The notes under the pieces were generated by a model. It made no database searches. It was not told where the DNA came from and saw nothing but the letters and a program-made list of their open reading frames with translations. From positions 124,001 through 188,000 of the forward strand of contig JAWKPM010000007.1 of NCBI GenBank assembly GCA_041390625.1: a stretch of 64,000 bases of DNA. Reading direction: 5' to 3'. Position numbers and translations under genes: made by a program. Below, in pieces: positions 7,840 through 16,357 of the stretch (the stretch's first letter is position 1; each line of letters begins with the position of its first letter). The stretch comes from RBC038 sp041390625. Its GTDB lineage: Bacteria; Chloroflexota; Dehalococcoidia; UBA2979.

Positions 7840-8792
7840 GGTGCGGGCCGCAGGGCCTCGGGGGTGACCGGGCGCAGCACCCACCTCGCAGGGTCGAGGT
7901 CGTCGGTGAGCATCAACGGCGCGGCGTTGTTGCAGCCGAGCCAGAGCTGGACGAGGTTGCCGTCGCCATCGAGGAAGAACGCTCGCCCGAGGCCGGCGGA
8001 GTCGGCGAACACGAGCGTCCACGTGCCGCGCGGGTAGAGGTCGGAATTGGACTCGCTGGACTCGAAGACGGCGTAGAGCCGGAGCTCCTCGGGGCCGAGC
8101 AGACCGGTGAAGGCGAGCTCGACGTTGACCGGCAGGTCCTCGGTGGTGGTGTGGCCGATCTCGCAGGTGGCGACGGGGAACACCTCGATGGAGGTGCCAT
8201 CCTCGACGCCGGTGGGGCAGACGGGCGGGCCACCGGCGCCACCGGGGTTCGTGGCGCAGGAGGTCTCGAAGGTGACGGCGGCGGCCTCGATGGCGTCGAG
8301 GTCGGAGGCGAGCACGAGGTCGACGAATGCATCGATGGCGGGGATGCCGGTGGTGACGCCCGTGGGCTGCATCGGGCCGATCACCTGCGCCTCGTTGAGG
8401 ACGGGCAGCGAGAGCAGCGGAAGGTCCACGTCCATCCACTCGGTGTCGTAGAAGACCCAGCCGGCCTCGGGGATGGCGAGCCACTCGCCATCGACATCGC
8501 GGCCGGCGATCTGGACCTCGTCACCGGTCTGGAGCATGCCGACCACGGGCCAGCGGAGGTCGGGGCCCGAGCGGACGTTGAGGTCGTTCGTGGTGATGCT
8601 GGCGGCCGCCACGGGCGGTGCGAGCTGGGGCGTCGCGGTGGGGGTAGCGCTGGCCTCGACGGTGGCCGTCGGGCTCGAGGTATCGGTCGGCGTCGGGGTG
8701 GGCGTGGCCTCGTCGTCGCCGCCACAGGCGAGGGTGGCGAGGGCGAGCAGCATCGCGACGCCGAGGAGGAACCGAACTCGGATGCGGGTCAG
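7836..8792 (-). CDS. Predicted SH3b-domain lipoprotein, probable CTG start
   Basis: A secreted lipoprotein: a signal peptide with lipobox ATLAC (Cys23), a Thr/Pro-rich linker of about 40 residues, then an SH3b-like domain with TTNDLNVRSGPDLRWPVVG near residue 65, and a C-terminal domain of unknown type with several cysteines. SH3b domains commonly bind cell-wall material. Only ATG at residue 14 is a standard start, and it would remove all positive charges of the signal peptide. CTG at 8792 gives MTRIRVRF plus the hydrophobic core and overlaps the upstream TGA as CTGA, so I infer a CTG start. Third gene of the DUF72 operon. Confidence 0.78.
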   Translation of the reverse strand: MTRIRVRFLLGVAMLLALATLACGGDDEATPTPTPTDTSSPTATVEASATPTATPQLAPPVAAASITTNDLNVRSGPDLRWPVVGMLQTGDEVQIAGRDVDGEWLAIPEAGWVFYDTEWMDVDLPLLSLPVLNEAQVIGPMQPTGVTTGIPAIDAFVDLVLASDLDAIEAAAVTFETSCATNPGGAGGPPVCPTGVEDGTSIEVFPVATCEIGHTTTEDLPVNVELAFTGLLGPEELRLYAVFESSESNSDLYPRGTWTLVFADSAGLGRAFFLDGDGNLVQLWLGCNNAAPLMLTDDLDPARWVLRPVTPEALRPAP

Positions 8793-9778
8793 AGGACGCC
8801 GAGCCGTTCGAGCAGCTCGCGCGCGAAGACCTGGTGCAGCTCGAGACGCCTCGACTCCGCCTGGTCGCGCTGCCCCATCTCCACGAGGATCGGCGTCGCG
8901 CTCGGGACGTAGGCGCCGAGGCTGAGCGACGAGCCTCGACGGAAGCCACCGGCCTCGAGCTCCTCGAACACCGGCGCGCGGCCGAACTCGACGGGGTCGC
9001 GGCGGCTGATGCGGTCGCGGAGCGTGAACTGCTCGCGATCGGTGATGCGCGCGTTCACGGCGGCGACGGCAAAACCCACGGTCTCGAGCGGGAGCGGACC
9101 GGCCCCCTTCGTCACGGTCTGGCCGAGGAAAGCCGTGCCGTCCTGAGAGCCGTCGGCGGCGCGCTCGAGGAAGAAGCCCCACGACTCGTGCATGTCGATC
9201 ACCACATCGACCTCGAACTCGCGCGCGACCTCGACGATGGCATTCGCCATGCGACCCATCGGCAGCTCATGGTCGGGGCGGCCGGGATAGAGGCGGTTGA
9301 GGTCGCCGAGCTCGGGCAGCGTGCGCTGGAACTCGTAGGTGGCGATGCGATTGGCACGAGGCGCCACGAGGAGGCTGCCGGCCTCGGGCTCCCAGGAGGT
9401 CACGCCCTCGGCGGCGAGCCAGCCACCGGGCTCGTTGCCGTGCACACCACCGAGGATCAGCACGCGCGGGCCCGGGGCACCGGAGTGCGACACCACCAGC
9501 GGCGTCTCCCACTCAGTGCCGGTGAGCAGCGTGCGCTCGGAGCGACCGGCAGCGAGCGCAGGCTTCGGGGTGGGCTCGGGGGTCGGGGTCGAGGGCGGAG
9601 GCGCCTCGGGTGTCGAGGTGGTTGCGGCCTCGATGGTGGCGGGCAGGGCAGCTTCGGGTGCGGTGTCGTCGCCGCACCCGATGAGGGCGGCGCCGGCGAG
9701 GCCAAGCGCGCCGCCGCCGAGCAGGCGAAGCGCAGCACGGCGCGAGAGCAAGCGGTGACGTGCCTCGAGCGCGGTCAC
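8789..9778 (-). CDS. Tat-type lipoprotein, zinc carboxypeptidase / succinylglutamate desuccinylase-like
   Basis: A 329-residue exported protein. The N terminus has twin arginines (SRRAALRLLGG, Arg13-14) and a lipobox LIGC (Cys35), suggesting export by Tat and lipid anchoring, followed by a Thr/Pro linker. The mature domain carries ILGGVHGNEPGG, giving the H-x-x-E zinc pair, and VVIDMHESWGF, typical of M14-like metallohydrolases of the aspartoacylase/succinylglutamate desuccinylase group. An extracytoplasmic amidohydrolase acting on peptides or wall fragments is plausible but not shown. Start GTG overlaps the DUF72 stop (GTGA), and the stop overlaps the next gene (CTGA). Confidence 0.82.
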   Translation of the reverse strand: MTALEARHRLLSRRAALRLLGGGALGLAGAALIGCGDDTAPEAALPATIEAATTSTPEAPPPSTPTPEPTPKPALAAGRSERTLLTGTEWETPLVVSHSGAPGPRVLILGGVHGNEPGGWLAAEGVTSWEPEAGSLLVAPRANRIATYEFQRTLPELGDLNRLYPGRPDHELPMGRMANAIVEVAREFEVDVVIDMHESWGFFLERAADGSQDGTAFLGQTVTKGAGPLPLETVGFAVAAVNARITDREQFTLRDRISRRDPVEFGRAPVFEELEAGGFRRGSSLSLGAYVPSATPILVEMGQRDQAESRRLELHQVFARELLERLGVL

Positions 9779-10776
9779 AGCAGCCTCGGCTGAGGGCTGG
9801 CCGGCTCCTCGGTGGCGGCCTCGGGCGTCGAGGCCGATGTGTCCTCGGGGGTCCAGGGGGCGATCTCCATGCCGGCGGCCTCGAGACGTGCTTCGAGGAG
9901 GCGGGAGTTCACGGGACCCTGGTCGAAGTTGTTGGTGTTCATGATGAGGTGCACCTCGGCCGTCTCGCCGGCCAGTCGCTCGATCTTCGGCACCCACTCG
10001 TCGAGCTCGGTCGCTCCATAGTAGTAGTCGAAGCGATCGGAGGAGGCGTTGGTGCGGGCCTCCCAGGTCTCTGTGTTACGCCCGTGGAAGCGGACGAATG
10101 AGAGCTCGGGCGTGGTCGCGGCGGCGACGGGCGGCACCGAGGAGTGGAAGCCCTGCGGCTCATCGACGCAGATGTAGGTGAAGCCGAGGTCACCGAGGAG
10201 CGCGAGCGTCGCCTCCTGGTGCTCTGCGTCCAGCCAGAGGTCCGAGCGGAACTCGACGGCGGCGCGGAAGGGGCCGAGTCGGTCGCGAATCTCCTCGAAG
10301 TAGGTGAAGGTATCGCGGCCGGGGAAGACCCACTTCGGGAACTGAAAGACGACTACACCCATGCGCCCGGCATCGATGAGGGGCATCAGCGCATCGATGA
10401 ACGTCGACCAGCAGAGGTCCACGATCTCGGGCGGCGCCTCATCGCGGTAGAACTGGCGCTTCGAGGAGAGGCGCTCGGGCAGCTCGGCCTGGATCGCCTT
10501 CGGGAGCCGCTGCACGGGCGTCGGATGCTGGGTGAAGAGCGAGTACGCCTTCACGTTGAAGGTGAAGCCCGGCGGCGTGCGATCGACCCAGGCGCGGGTG
10601 AGCTGCTCGGTGGGCAGGCCGTAGTAGGTGGTGTCGGCCTCGACGAGTGGAAACTGCGAGGCGTAGTAACGGAGTCGTGCCTCGGGCGTCTTCGCCGCGG
10701 GCGGATAGAAGGTGCCGCTCTCGATGAGCGGCTTATCGGTCCACGAGGCCGTGCCCAGCTTGATCACGCCCGCCAC
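9775..10776 (-). CDS. DUF72 (YecE-like) domain protein
   Basis: A 333-residue cytoplasmic protein with the TIM-barrel-like DUF72 family features: IKLGTASWTD at the start, FYPP, FPLVEADTTYYGLP, and later FVRFHGRN and NTNNFDQGPVNS. The biochemical role of the family is unknown. The C-terminal 35 residues are an Ala/Pro/Thr-rich tail. It is the first gene of a four-gene minus-strand operon whose members all overlap by 4 nt, so it is cotranscribed with two exported lipoproteins and an acetyltransferase. Upstream lie two CCTCGATGG repeats and no clear promoter. Confidence 0.88.
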   Translation of the reverse strand: MAGVIKLGTASWTDKPLIESGTFYPPAAKTPEARLRYYASQFPLVEADTTYYGLPTEQLTRAWVDRTPPGFTFNVKAYSLFTQHPTPVQRLPKAIQAELPERLSSKRQFYRDEAPPEIVDLCWSTFIDALMPLIDAGRMGVVVFQFPKWVFPGRDTFTYFEEIRDRLGPFRAAVEFRSDLWLDAEHQEATLALLGDLGFTYICVDEPQGFHSSVPPVAAATTPELSFVRFHGRNTETWEARTNASSDRFDYYYGATELDEWVPKIERLAGETAEVHLIMNTNNFDQGPVNSRLLEARLEAAGMEIAPWTPEDTSASTPEAATEEPASPQPRLL

Positions 10777-10792
10777 GAGGGGAGGTTACCAC

Positions 10793-10821
10793 CCTCGATG
10801 GGGCTCATCGTTCCTCGATGG
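10793..10821. repeat. Two CCTCGATGG motifs, 20 bases apart
   Basis: Copies begin at 10793 and 10813 in the 79-base gap between the DUF72 start and the phoU stop. They are another intergenic cluster of the window's dominant motif. There is no sign of a hairpin between them because they face the same way. Confidence 0.65.
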
Positions 10822-10855
10822 GCGCCACCGCGACGGGTCGAGGTGGTACGGCGCG

Positions 10856-11521
10856 CTAGTAGGTGGAGACGTCCATCTGCGGCAGCTCGCCGGTGACGGT
10901 GAAGACGACGCGCTCAGCGATGTTCGTCGCGCGGTCCGCGATGCGCTCGAAGTTGTGCGCCACCCAGAGCAGGTGGGTGCACGGCTCGACCGTCGAGGGG
11001 TCCTTGATCATGATCGCGACCAGGTCGTTGTAGACGATGTCCTGGATCTCATCGACGGCGTCGTCGCGGCGACCGACCTCGTAGGCGGCCTCAATGTTCC
11101 GGTCTATGAACGCGTCGAGCGAGGAGCGCAGCATCTCGCGCGAGATCTGCGCCATGCGCGGGATATCGACCAGCGGCTTCACCACCGGCTCGTCGGCCAT
11201 CATCACGACGATCGACGCCACGCCTTCGGCGTGATCGCCCATTCGCTCGAGGTCGCCCGCGATCGCGAGGACCGAGACGATGACGCGCAGGTCGCCGGCC
11301 ATCGGCGCCTGCTGGGCGAGCAGGTGGAGGCACGTGTTGTCGAGGTCGAAGCGGGCGCGATTGACCTCGGCGTCGTCGCGCACGACGGCCTCGGCGAGGG
11401 AGACGTCGCGATCGATGAGCGCCTGCATGGCGCGCTCGATCTGCCGGTCCACCATCGAGCCGAGCGCGAGCACACCATCCTGGATGTCGGTGAGCTGGCG
11501 GTGGAAGTTCTCTCGCGGCAC
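10856..11521 (-). CDS. phoU: Phosphate transport system regulator PhoU
   Basis: A 221-residue protein made of two three-helix PhoU repeats, with the metal-binding patterns ERMGDHAEG in the first and ERIADRATNIAE in the second. PhoU couples the Pst phosphate transporter to the PhoR kinase and signals phosphate sufficiency. GTG at 11521 was preferred over GTG at 11566 because it gives MPRENFHRQL, the usual family start. It lies 127 nt downstream of a PhoR-type kinase and PhoB-type regulator on the same strand, which supports the assignment. No pst genes are in the window. Confidence 0.93.
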   Translation of the reverse strand: MPRENFHRQLTDIQDGVLALGSMVDRQIERAMQALIDRDVSLAEAVVRDDAEVNRARFDLDNTCLHLLAQQAPMAGDLRVIVSVLAIAGDLERMGDHAEGVASIVVMMADEPVVKPLVDIPRMAQISREMLRSSLDAFIDRNIEAAYEVGRRDDAVDEIQDIVYNDLVAIMIKDPSTVEPCTHLLWVAHNFERIADRATNIAERVVFTVTGELPQMDVSTY

Positions 11522-11648
11522 GGGTCCGCCCTCGTCCCTGGCGTGCAGGCCTGCGCTACGGATCACCGGCTGGGACCGGCGAATATGCTCACTATCCTAC
11601 GTGTCATGACCAGATTCGCGTAGGGGGAAGCCCCGATCACGGCCCGCG

Positions 11649-12893
11649 CTAACCCTCGGTTCCGCCTGCGCGAGGCAGGGTGAAGCGCGCGACGGCGCCG
11701 CGCTCGGCCGGTTCGAACCAGATGCGGCCGCCCAACTGCTCCACGGTGTGCCTCGCGATCGAGAGGCCGAGGCCGCTGCCGCTCGTCGATGGGTCGGGCG
11801 CGCGGGCCGGATCGCCGGTGAAGAAGCGCTCGAAGGCGCGCTCCCGCTCGGAGGGGAGCAGGCCGGGCCCCTCGTCCGCGACCTCGATACAGACGTGCGC
11901 GGGCTCGGCGGGCAGCGCGAACGCGCGCAGCCGGATCGTGCCGCGCGGGGGGCTGTAGCGGAGCGCGTTGTCGAGGAGGTTCGACAGCACCTCGAGGACG
12001 CGCGCGCGGTCGACGAGGACGGGCGCAGGGTCCTCGATGCGGGTCTCGACGCGGACCTCGCGACGCTCGAGCAGCGGGGCGAACGCGGAGGTGGCCTCGG
12101 CGAAGAGGTCGGCCGGAGCGAGCGGCTCCTGGACGAACGAGACAGCGCCCGACTCGAGCCTCGAGAGCTGCAACAGACGCTCGACCATCGAGGTCAGGCG
12201 GTCGATGCCCTCGAGCAGCTGGTCGAGGAAGCGCTCGCGGCGTGCCTCGTCCTCGACGCCGTCGCGCAGCGTCTCAGCGAGTGCGCGGGCGGCGGTGAGC
12301 GGCGTGCGCAGCTCGTGGGAGACGTTGGCGATGAGGTCGACGCGGGCGCGCTCCGCCCTCGCGAGGGCGGAGCGATCCTCGATGACGAGCGCGCGGCGGG
12401 CGGTGCCGACCGCGATGTCGGCGGCCGATACCCAGAGGCGGCGGCCGCCCGTGATCTCGACGAGGGCGGGACGCGCGCCGGCGGTGCGAGCGGCCTCGAC
12501 GAGAACGGCCTCGCGCGTGGCACGGATCAGCGAACTGCCCTCGAACTCCGCCGGCGGGCGGTCGAGGATGCGCGCCGCGGCCGGGTTCGCGAGCACGACG
12601 TCGCCCTGGGCGTCGAGCAGCAGAACGCCCTCGGCAAGCGAGGCCAGCAGCAGCGCGACGGCCTCGATGGCGGAACCGGCCTCGGTGGGGGCCGGCGGGC
12701 GCGGCGGTGCCGAGGTCGCGGCGAGGGCGAGCGGGAGCTCGGCTGGACCTCGGGCGGCAAGCGCGAGCAAGCCGAGCGTCGAGGCGGTGACGACGATGGC
12801 GCCGGTGACCGCGCCGGGCGTCCATGAGGCGAGGGCCGATGAGAGCGTGGCGAGCGCCGCGAGCGCGGCGACGGCGGCGAGACGTCCGATCAT
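11649..12893 (-). CDS. PhoR-like sensor histidine kinase
   Basis: Membrane sensor kinase of 414 residues: two membrane segments within the first 47 residues, a PAS-like domain at about 75-175, then HisKA with VSHELRTPL (phospho-acceptor His193), and the ATPase domain with N box NLLDNALRYS, G1 box ADEGPG and G2 box GSGLGLS. The short periplasmic loop suggests it senses through the membrane or partner proteins, as PhoR does. The ATG overlaps the regulator's stop by one base (TGATG). With phoU downstream the likely signal is phosphate, but this rests on context. Confidence 0.9.
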   Translation of the reverse strand: MIGRLAAVAALAALATLSSALASWTPGAVTGAIVVTASTLGLLALAARGPAELPLALAATSAPPRPPAPTEAGSAIEAVALLLASLAEGVLLLDAQGDVVLANPAAARILDRPPAEFEGSSLIRATREAVLVEAARTAGARPALVEITGGRRLWVSAADIAVGTARRALVIEDRSALARAERARVDLIANVSHELRTPLTAARALAETLRDGVEDEARRERFLDQLLEGIDRLTSMVERLLQLSRLESGAVSFVQEPLAPADLFAEATSAFAPLLERREVRVETRIEDPAPVLVDRARVLEVLSNLLDNALRYSPPRGTIRLRAFALPAEPAHVCIEVADEGPGLLPSERERAFERFFTGDPARAPDPSTSGSGLGLSIARHTVEQLGGRIWFEPAERGAVARFTLPRAGGTEG

Positions 12894-13585
12894 CAGGACT
12901 GGAAGCGGTAGCCGTGGCTGCGCACGGTCACGATGTGCGCGGGGTGCGCGGGATCGTCCTCGAGCTTGCGCCGCAGGGCATGGACATGCACATCGACGGT
13001 GCGCGTGACGCCGGCGTAGCTCTCGCCCCACACGGCATCGAGGATCTGCTCGCGGGAGAGCGCCTGGCCCTCGTGCGACATGAGGAACTCGAGGAGGTCG
13101 AACTCCTTGGGGCGGAGCTCGATGGCGGTGCCGTTTCGATGGACGGTGCGGCGGCCGCGGTCGAGCTCGATGTCGCCACCGCCCAGCGTGCCACGGGTCG
13201 GCGCGCCGCTCGCGCGCCTCGAGAGCTCGTCGCGGCGCAGCGAGGCGCGAACGCGCGCCATCAGCTCGCGCATCGAGAAGGGCTTCGTCACGTAGTCGTC
13301 GGCGCCGAGGTCGAGGCCCTCGATGCGCTCGTCCTCGGTGGCGCGCGCGGTCAGCACGAGGATGGGGACGGGGCGCTCCGAGCGCACGACGCGGCAGATG
13401 TCGAGGCCGGAGAGCCGCGGCAGCATGAGGTCGAGCACGAGGAGGTCGGGCGTCTCCTCGCGGGCGAGACGGAGGCCCGTCACGCCATCGGCGGCGGCGA
13501 GCACCTCGTAGCCCTCGCGCTCGAGGTTGTAGGCGACGGCCTCGCGGATGGCGGGGTCGTCCTCGACGAGGAGGATGCGACTCAT
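12893..13585 (-). CDS. OmpR/PhoB-family response regulator
   Basis: A 230-residue two-domain regulator. The receiver domain has the acidic pair ED near residues 8-9, phospho-acceptor Asp52 (LLVLDLMLP) and Lys101 (VTKPF). The C-terminal winged-helix domain contains LRPKEFDLLEFLM and ends VRSHGYRF, typical of PhoB-type DNA binding. ATG at 13585 has no clear ribosome site, so the message may be leaderless or start at GTG two codons earlier. First gene of the regulator-kinase-(phoU) unit; divergent from recQ. Confidence 0.92.
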   Translation of the reverse strand: MSRILLVEDDPAIREAVAYNLEREGYEVLAAADGVTGLRLAREETPDLLVLDLMLPRLSGLDICRVVRSERPVPILVLTARATEDERIEGLDLGADDYVTKPFSMRELMARVRASLRRDELSRRASGAPTRGTLGGGDIELDRGRRTVHRNGTAIELRPKEFDLLEFLMSHEGQALSREQILDAVWGESYAGVTRTVDVHVHALRRKLEDDPAHPAHIVTVRSHGYRFQS

Positions 13586-13693
13586 ACGCACAGTGTGTGG
13601 GCCGCGCGGTGAGGCCACAACCGGTGTGCTGGAGGGGTTCGCGGCTGCCGAGGGGAGCGGGGTACCATCGAATCCTCCCCATCGCGAGCCGAC

Positions 13694-15754
13694 GTGATGA
13701 TTCGAACGACCGAGACCGACGACCGACCGCCGCACGCCGCCTTCCCCGGCGACATCGAGCGCTATCGCCAGCGCATGGCCTCGACGTTCGGGTACCCCGA
13801 CTTTCGAGGGGAGCAGGCGCGCGTCCTCGAATGGCTCGCTTCGAGTGACGTCCTCGCGATCATGCCGACGGGCAGCGGGAAGAGCCTGTGCTACGTGCTG
13901 CCGGCGCTCGAGGTCGGGCGCACGCTGGTGGTCTCGCCGCTGATCGCGCTCATGCAGGACCAGGTGGAGGCGCTGCAGGCGGCGGGCGTCCCGGCCTCGT
14001 TCATCAACTCGAATCTGAGCCGCGACGAGCAGAACGCGCGATACCTCGCATTCGTGCGGGGTGAGACGGCGCTGCTGTACGTCGCGCCCGAGCGCTTCGC
14101 GAACGAGCGTTTCGTCGCGGGGTTGCAGCGCGCCGGCGTGAATCTCCTCGCTGTGGACGAGGCGCACTGCATCTCCGAGTGGGGGCACGACTTCCGTCCG
14201 GACTACCTCTCGCTGGGCCCGGTGCGGGAGCGCCTCGGGCGGCCGCGCACGCTGGCATTGACCGCCACGGCAGACGAGCGCGTGCGTCGGGACATCGTCC
14301 AGCGCCTCGGGATCGCCGAGGACGGGCGGGTGGTCGTCAGCCCCATCGACCGCCCGAACCTCACACTTAACGTCGTGCGGGCGGACGACGAGGAAGAGCG
14401 CAAGGCGTGGCTGCGGCGCTACGTCCGTGGCCACGAGGGGGAGTCGGGAATCGTCTACGCCGGGACACGACGGACGGCGGAGGAGCTCTCCGAGATGCTG
14501 CGGCGCCAGGGTGTACGGGCGGAGACGTACCACGCGGGCCTCGATCGCGAGCGACGGTCCTCGGTGCAGCGCCGCTTCACGACGGGGCAGACGCCAGTCA
14601 TCGTGGCGACGAACGCCTTCGGGATGGGCATCGACAAGCCGGACGTTCGTTACGTCGTGCACTACCACCTGCCCGGACGCCTCGAGGCGTACTACCAGGA
14701 GGCGGGGCGCGCCGGCCGCGATGGCGACCCCGCGGAATGCACGCTGCTGTATGCGGCGCGCGACCGCACGAGGCAGCAGCGCTTCATCGACCAGGCGCAC
14801 CCGGACGACGAGGTGGTGCACGCGGCGTGGCGACGCTGGGTCGAGGAGGATCGCGCCGCCCTCGATGAGGAGATGGGCTTCGACCTCGCGGGCCTCGGGC
14901 GGACGGTGGCGCCGGACGCCGACGCGGAGGGCTTCGCAGCGATCCTCGGGGCGCTGCGGGCCTCGGGACTGGTCTCGGAGATGGGGATGCGGTTGCAATC
15001 GCGCGACGCGGATGCGCCCATCGACACCTCGGCGATCGACGAGCGCCGGCGGCAGGCGACCGCGCGGCTGGGCGAGATGGTCGAATACGCGGAGACCTCG
15101 GGCTGCCGGCGGGCGGTGATCCTCCGCTACTTCGGCGAGCAGCCGCCGGAGCGCTGCGACGGCTGCGACAACTGCCTCGGAACGCACGAGGGCGGGGCGC
15201 CGGAGTACCCGTCGGACCTGTACGACGAGATCCTCGCACTCCGCGACCGCATCGCGCGGCGCGCTGGGCGCGAGGCGCACACGGTCTTCGAGCTGCGCAC
15301 GGCGCGGGAGCTGGCGACGTACCGGCCTCGAGACGAGTCGGGGCTGCTCTCGATCTGGGGCATCGCGCAGACGCGGGCGGACTGGTTCGGTGCCGAGGTG
15401 CTACGCGTCATCGCGGCCTGGGAGGAAGACCACACGCACGCTGCGCCGCCCCCCTCGATGCCGGTGGCGGCCTCGAAGGCGCGGCGGCCGGCCCAGCCTG
15501 CCCTCGATGACGTCCCGGTCGACGATCCCGAGTTCGGGCGCGCGTACCGGCTGCTTCGCGAGTGGCGCGGCGAGCGCTCCCGACGCGACGGCGTGCCGGC
15601 CTACACCCTGTTCTCGGACCGCACGTTACGTGAACTCGCGGCGACGAGACCGGACAGCCTCGACGCGCTGGCGAACGTATGGGGCCTCGGGCGTTCGCGC
15701 GTCGAGCGCTTCGGTCAGGAACTGCTGGACGTGATCTCCGGCCGCGAGGCCTAA
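13694..15754 (+). CDS. recQ: ATP-dependent DNA helicase RecQ with two HRDC domains
   Basis: A 3'-5' DNA helicase for recombination repair, 686 residues. Walker A is PTGSGKS (58-64), motif II DEAHC near 155, motif VI YYQEAGRAGRDG, and the RecQ zinc cysteines are in CRRAVILRYF and CDGCDNC. Two HRDC domains follow, at about 507-580 and 615-686, each with the VFELRTARELA/LFSDRTLRELA type of helix; most bacterial RecQ proteins have one. Translation starts at GTG 13694 or the adjacent ATG 13697. A strong hairpin terminator follows the stop at once. Confidence 0.95.
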   Translation: MMIRTTETDDRPPHAAFPGDIERYRQRMASTFGYPDFRGEQARVLEWLASSDVLAIMPTGSGKSLCYVLPALEVGRTLVVSPLIALMQDQVEALQAAGVPASFINSNLSRDEQNARYLAFVRGETALLYVAPERFANERFVAGLQRAGVNLLAVDEAHCISEWGHDFRPDYLSLGPVRERLGRPRTLALTATADERVRRDIVQRLGIAEDGRVVVSPIDRPNLTLNVVRADDEEERKAWLRRYVRGHEGESGIVYAGTRRTAEELSEMLRRQGVRAETYHAGLDRERRSSVQRRFTTGQTPVIVATNAFGMGIDKPDVRYVVHYHLPGRLEAYYQEAGRAGRDGDPAECTLLYAARDRTRQQRFIDQAHPDDEVVHAAWRRWVEEDRAALDEEMGFDLAGLGRTVAPDADAEGFAAILGALRASGLVSEMGMRLQSRDADAPIDTSAIDERRRQATARLGEMVEYAETSGCRRAVILRYFGEQPPERCDGCDNCLGTHEGGAPEYPSDLYDEILALRDRIARRAGREAHTVFELRTARELATYRPRDESGLLSIWGIAQTRADWFGAEVLRVIAAWEEDHTHAAPPPSMPVAASKARRPAQPALDDVPVDDPEFGRAYRLLREWRGERSRRDGVPAYTLFSDRTLRELAATRPDSLDALANVWGLGRSRVERFGQELLDVISGREA

Positions 15755-15755
15755 C

Positions 15756-15778
15756 CGAGGCGGCTTCGAGCCGCCTCG
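15756..15778. terminator. Hairpin terminator after recQ
   Basis: A perfect 10-bp stem, CGAGGCGGCT against AGCCGCCTCG with a TCG loop, begins two bases after the recQ stop codon. It is followed by a short GTTGGTGG run rather than a long T tract. It sits between convergent genes and may work in both directions. Confidence 0.75.
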
Positions 15779-15817
15779 TTGGTGGTTACGTCGCCTCCGA
15801 GGGCGCCTCGGCGGACG

Positions 15818-16240
15818 TTACGTCTTCGAGACGGCGTTGCCCGCGGCCTCGACGACGCGCAGGGCGCGTTCAAGGGCGGCCGCGGCCTCCTCGGCGACGG
15901 GCGCGAGCTCGGGGTCGTCGACGAAGTTCGTCATCGAGAGCGGGTCGAAGACCTGGACGACGCGGTGGTCACCGGCGTCCCAGAGCACCACGTTGCAGGG
16001 CAGCAGCACGCCGATGCCGCGCCATTGCTCGATGGCGCGATGCGCGAAGCCGGGATTGCAGGCGCCGAGGATGCGGTACGGGCCGATGTCCTTGCCGAGC
16101 TTCTGCTGCAGTACCGCCTGCGCATCGATCTCCGTGAGGATGCCGAAGCCCTCGGCGGCGAGCGCCTGGCGCACCTCGGCCTCGAGGTCCTCGAGGTTCA
16201 TCGTCGAGCGGACGTGCAGTCCGAGCTTCCCGCGTTCCAT
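15818..16240 (-). CDS. DUF302 domain protein
   Basis: A 140-residue protein matching DUF302: it contains the pattern FGILTEIDAQAVLQQKLG, then YRILGACNPGFAHRAI and LLPCNVVLWD. The CNP and PCNV motifs are the family's hallmark. Function is unknown; the two conserved cysteines suggest a redox or metal role, which is inference. ATG at 16240 has a strong ribosome site (GAGGG, 5 nt upstream). It converges on recQ across a hairpin terminator and stands alone on its strand. Confidence 0.88.
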   Translation of the reverse strand: MERGKLGLHVRSTMNLEDLEAEVRQALAAEGFGILTEIDAQAVLQQKLGKDIGPYRILGACNPGFAHRAIEQWRGIGVLLPCNVVLWDAGDHRVVQVFDPLSMTNFVDDPELAPVAEEAAAALERALRVVEAAGNAVSKT

Positions 16241-16357
16241 CGCACCCTCCCCCCACGCGCGCCGCACGGGCGCGTCGATTTCACACCTCGATGGTGTCGG
16301 GCGAGGGAACGCGCGACCGGGGGCGAACGTCCCGCGACCGGCGGGCGGGTCGGCCGG

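Noticed and set aside
11570..11640. Pho box upstream of phoU
   Set aside because: TAGGAT resembles a -10 box but no -35 or 11-bp Pho repeats could be placed.
12893..15280. 795-residue version of the response regulator
   Set aside because: The upstream 560 residues are antisense to recQ; the true start is ATG 13585.
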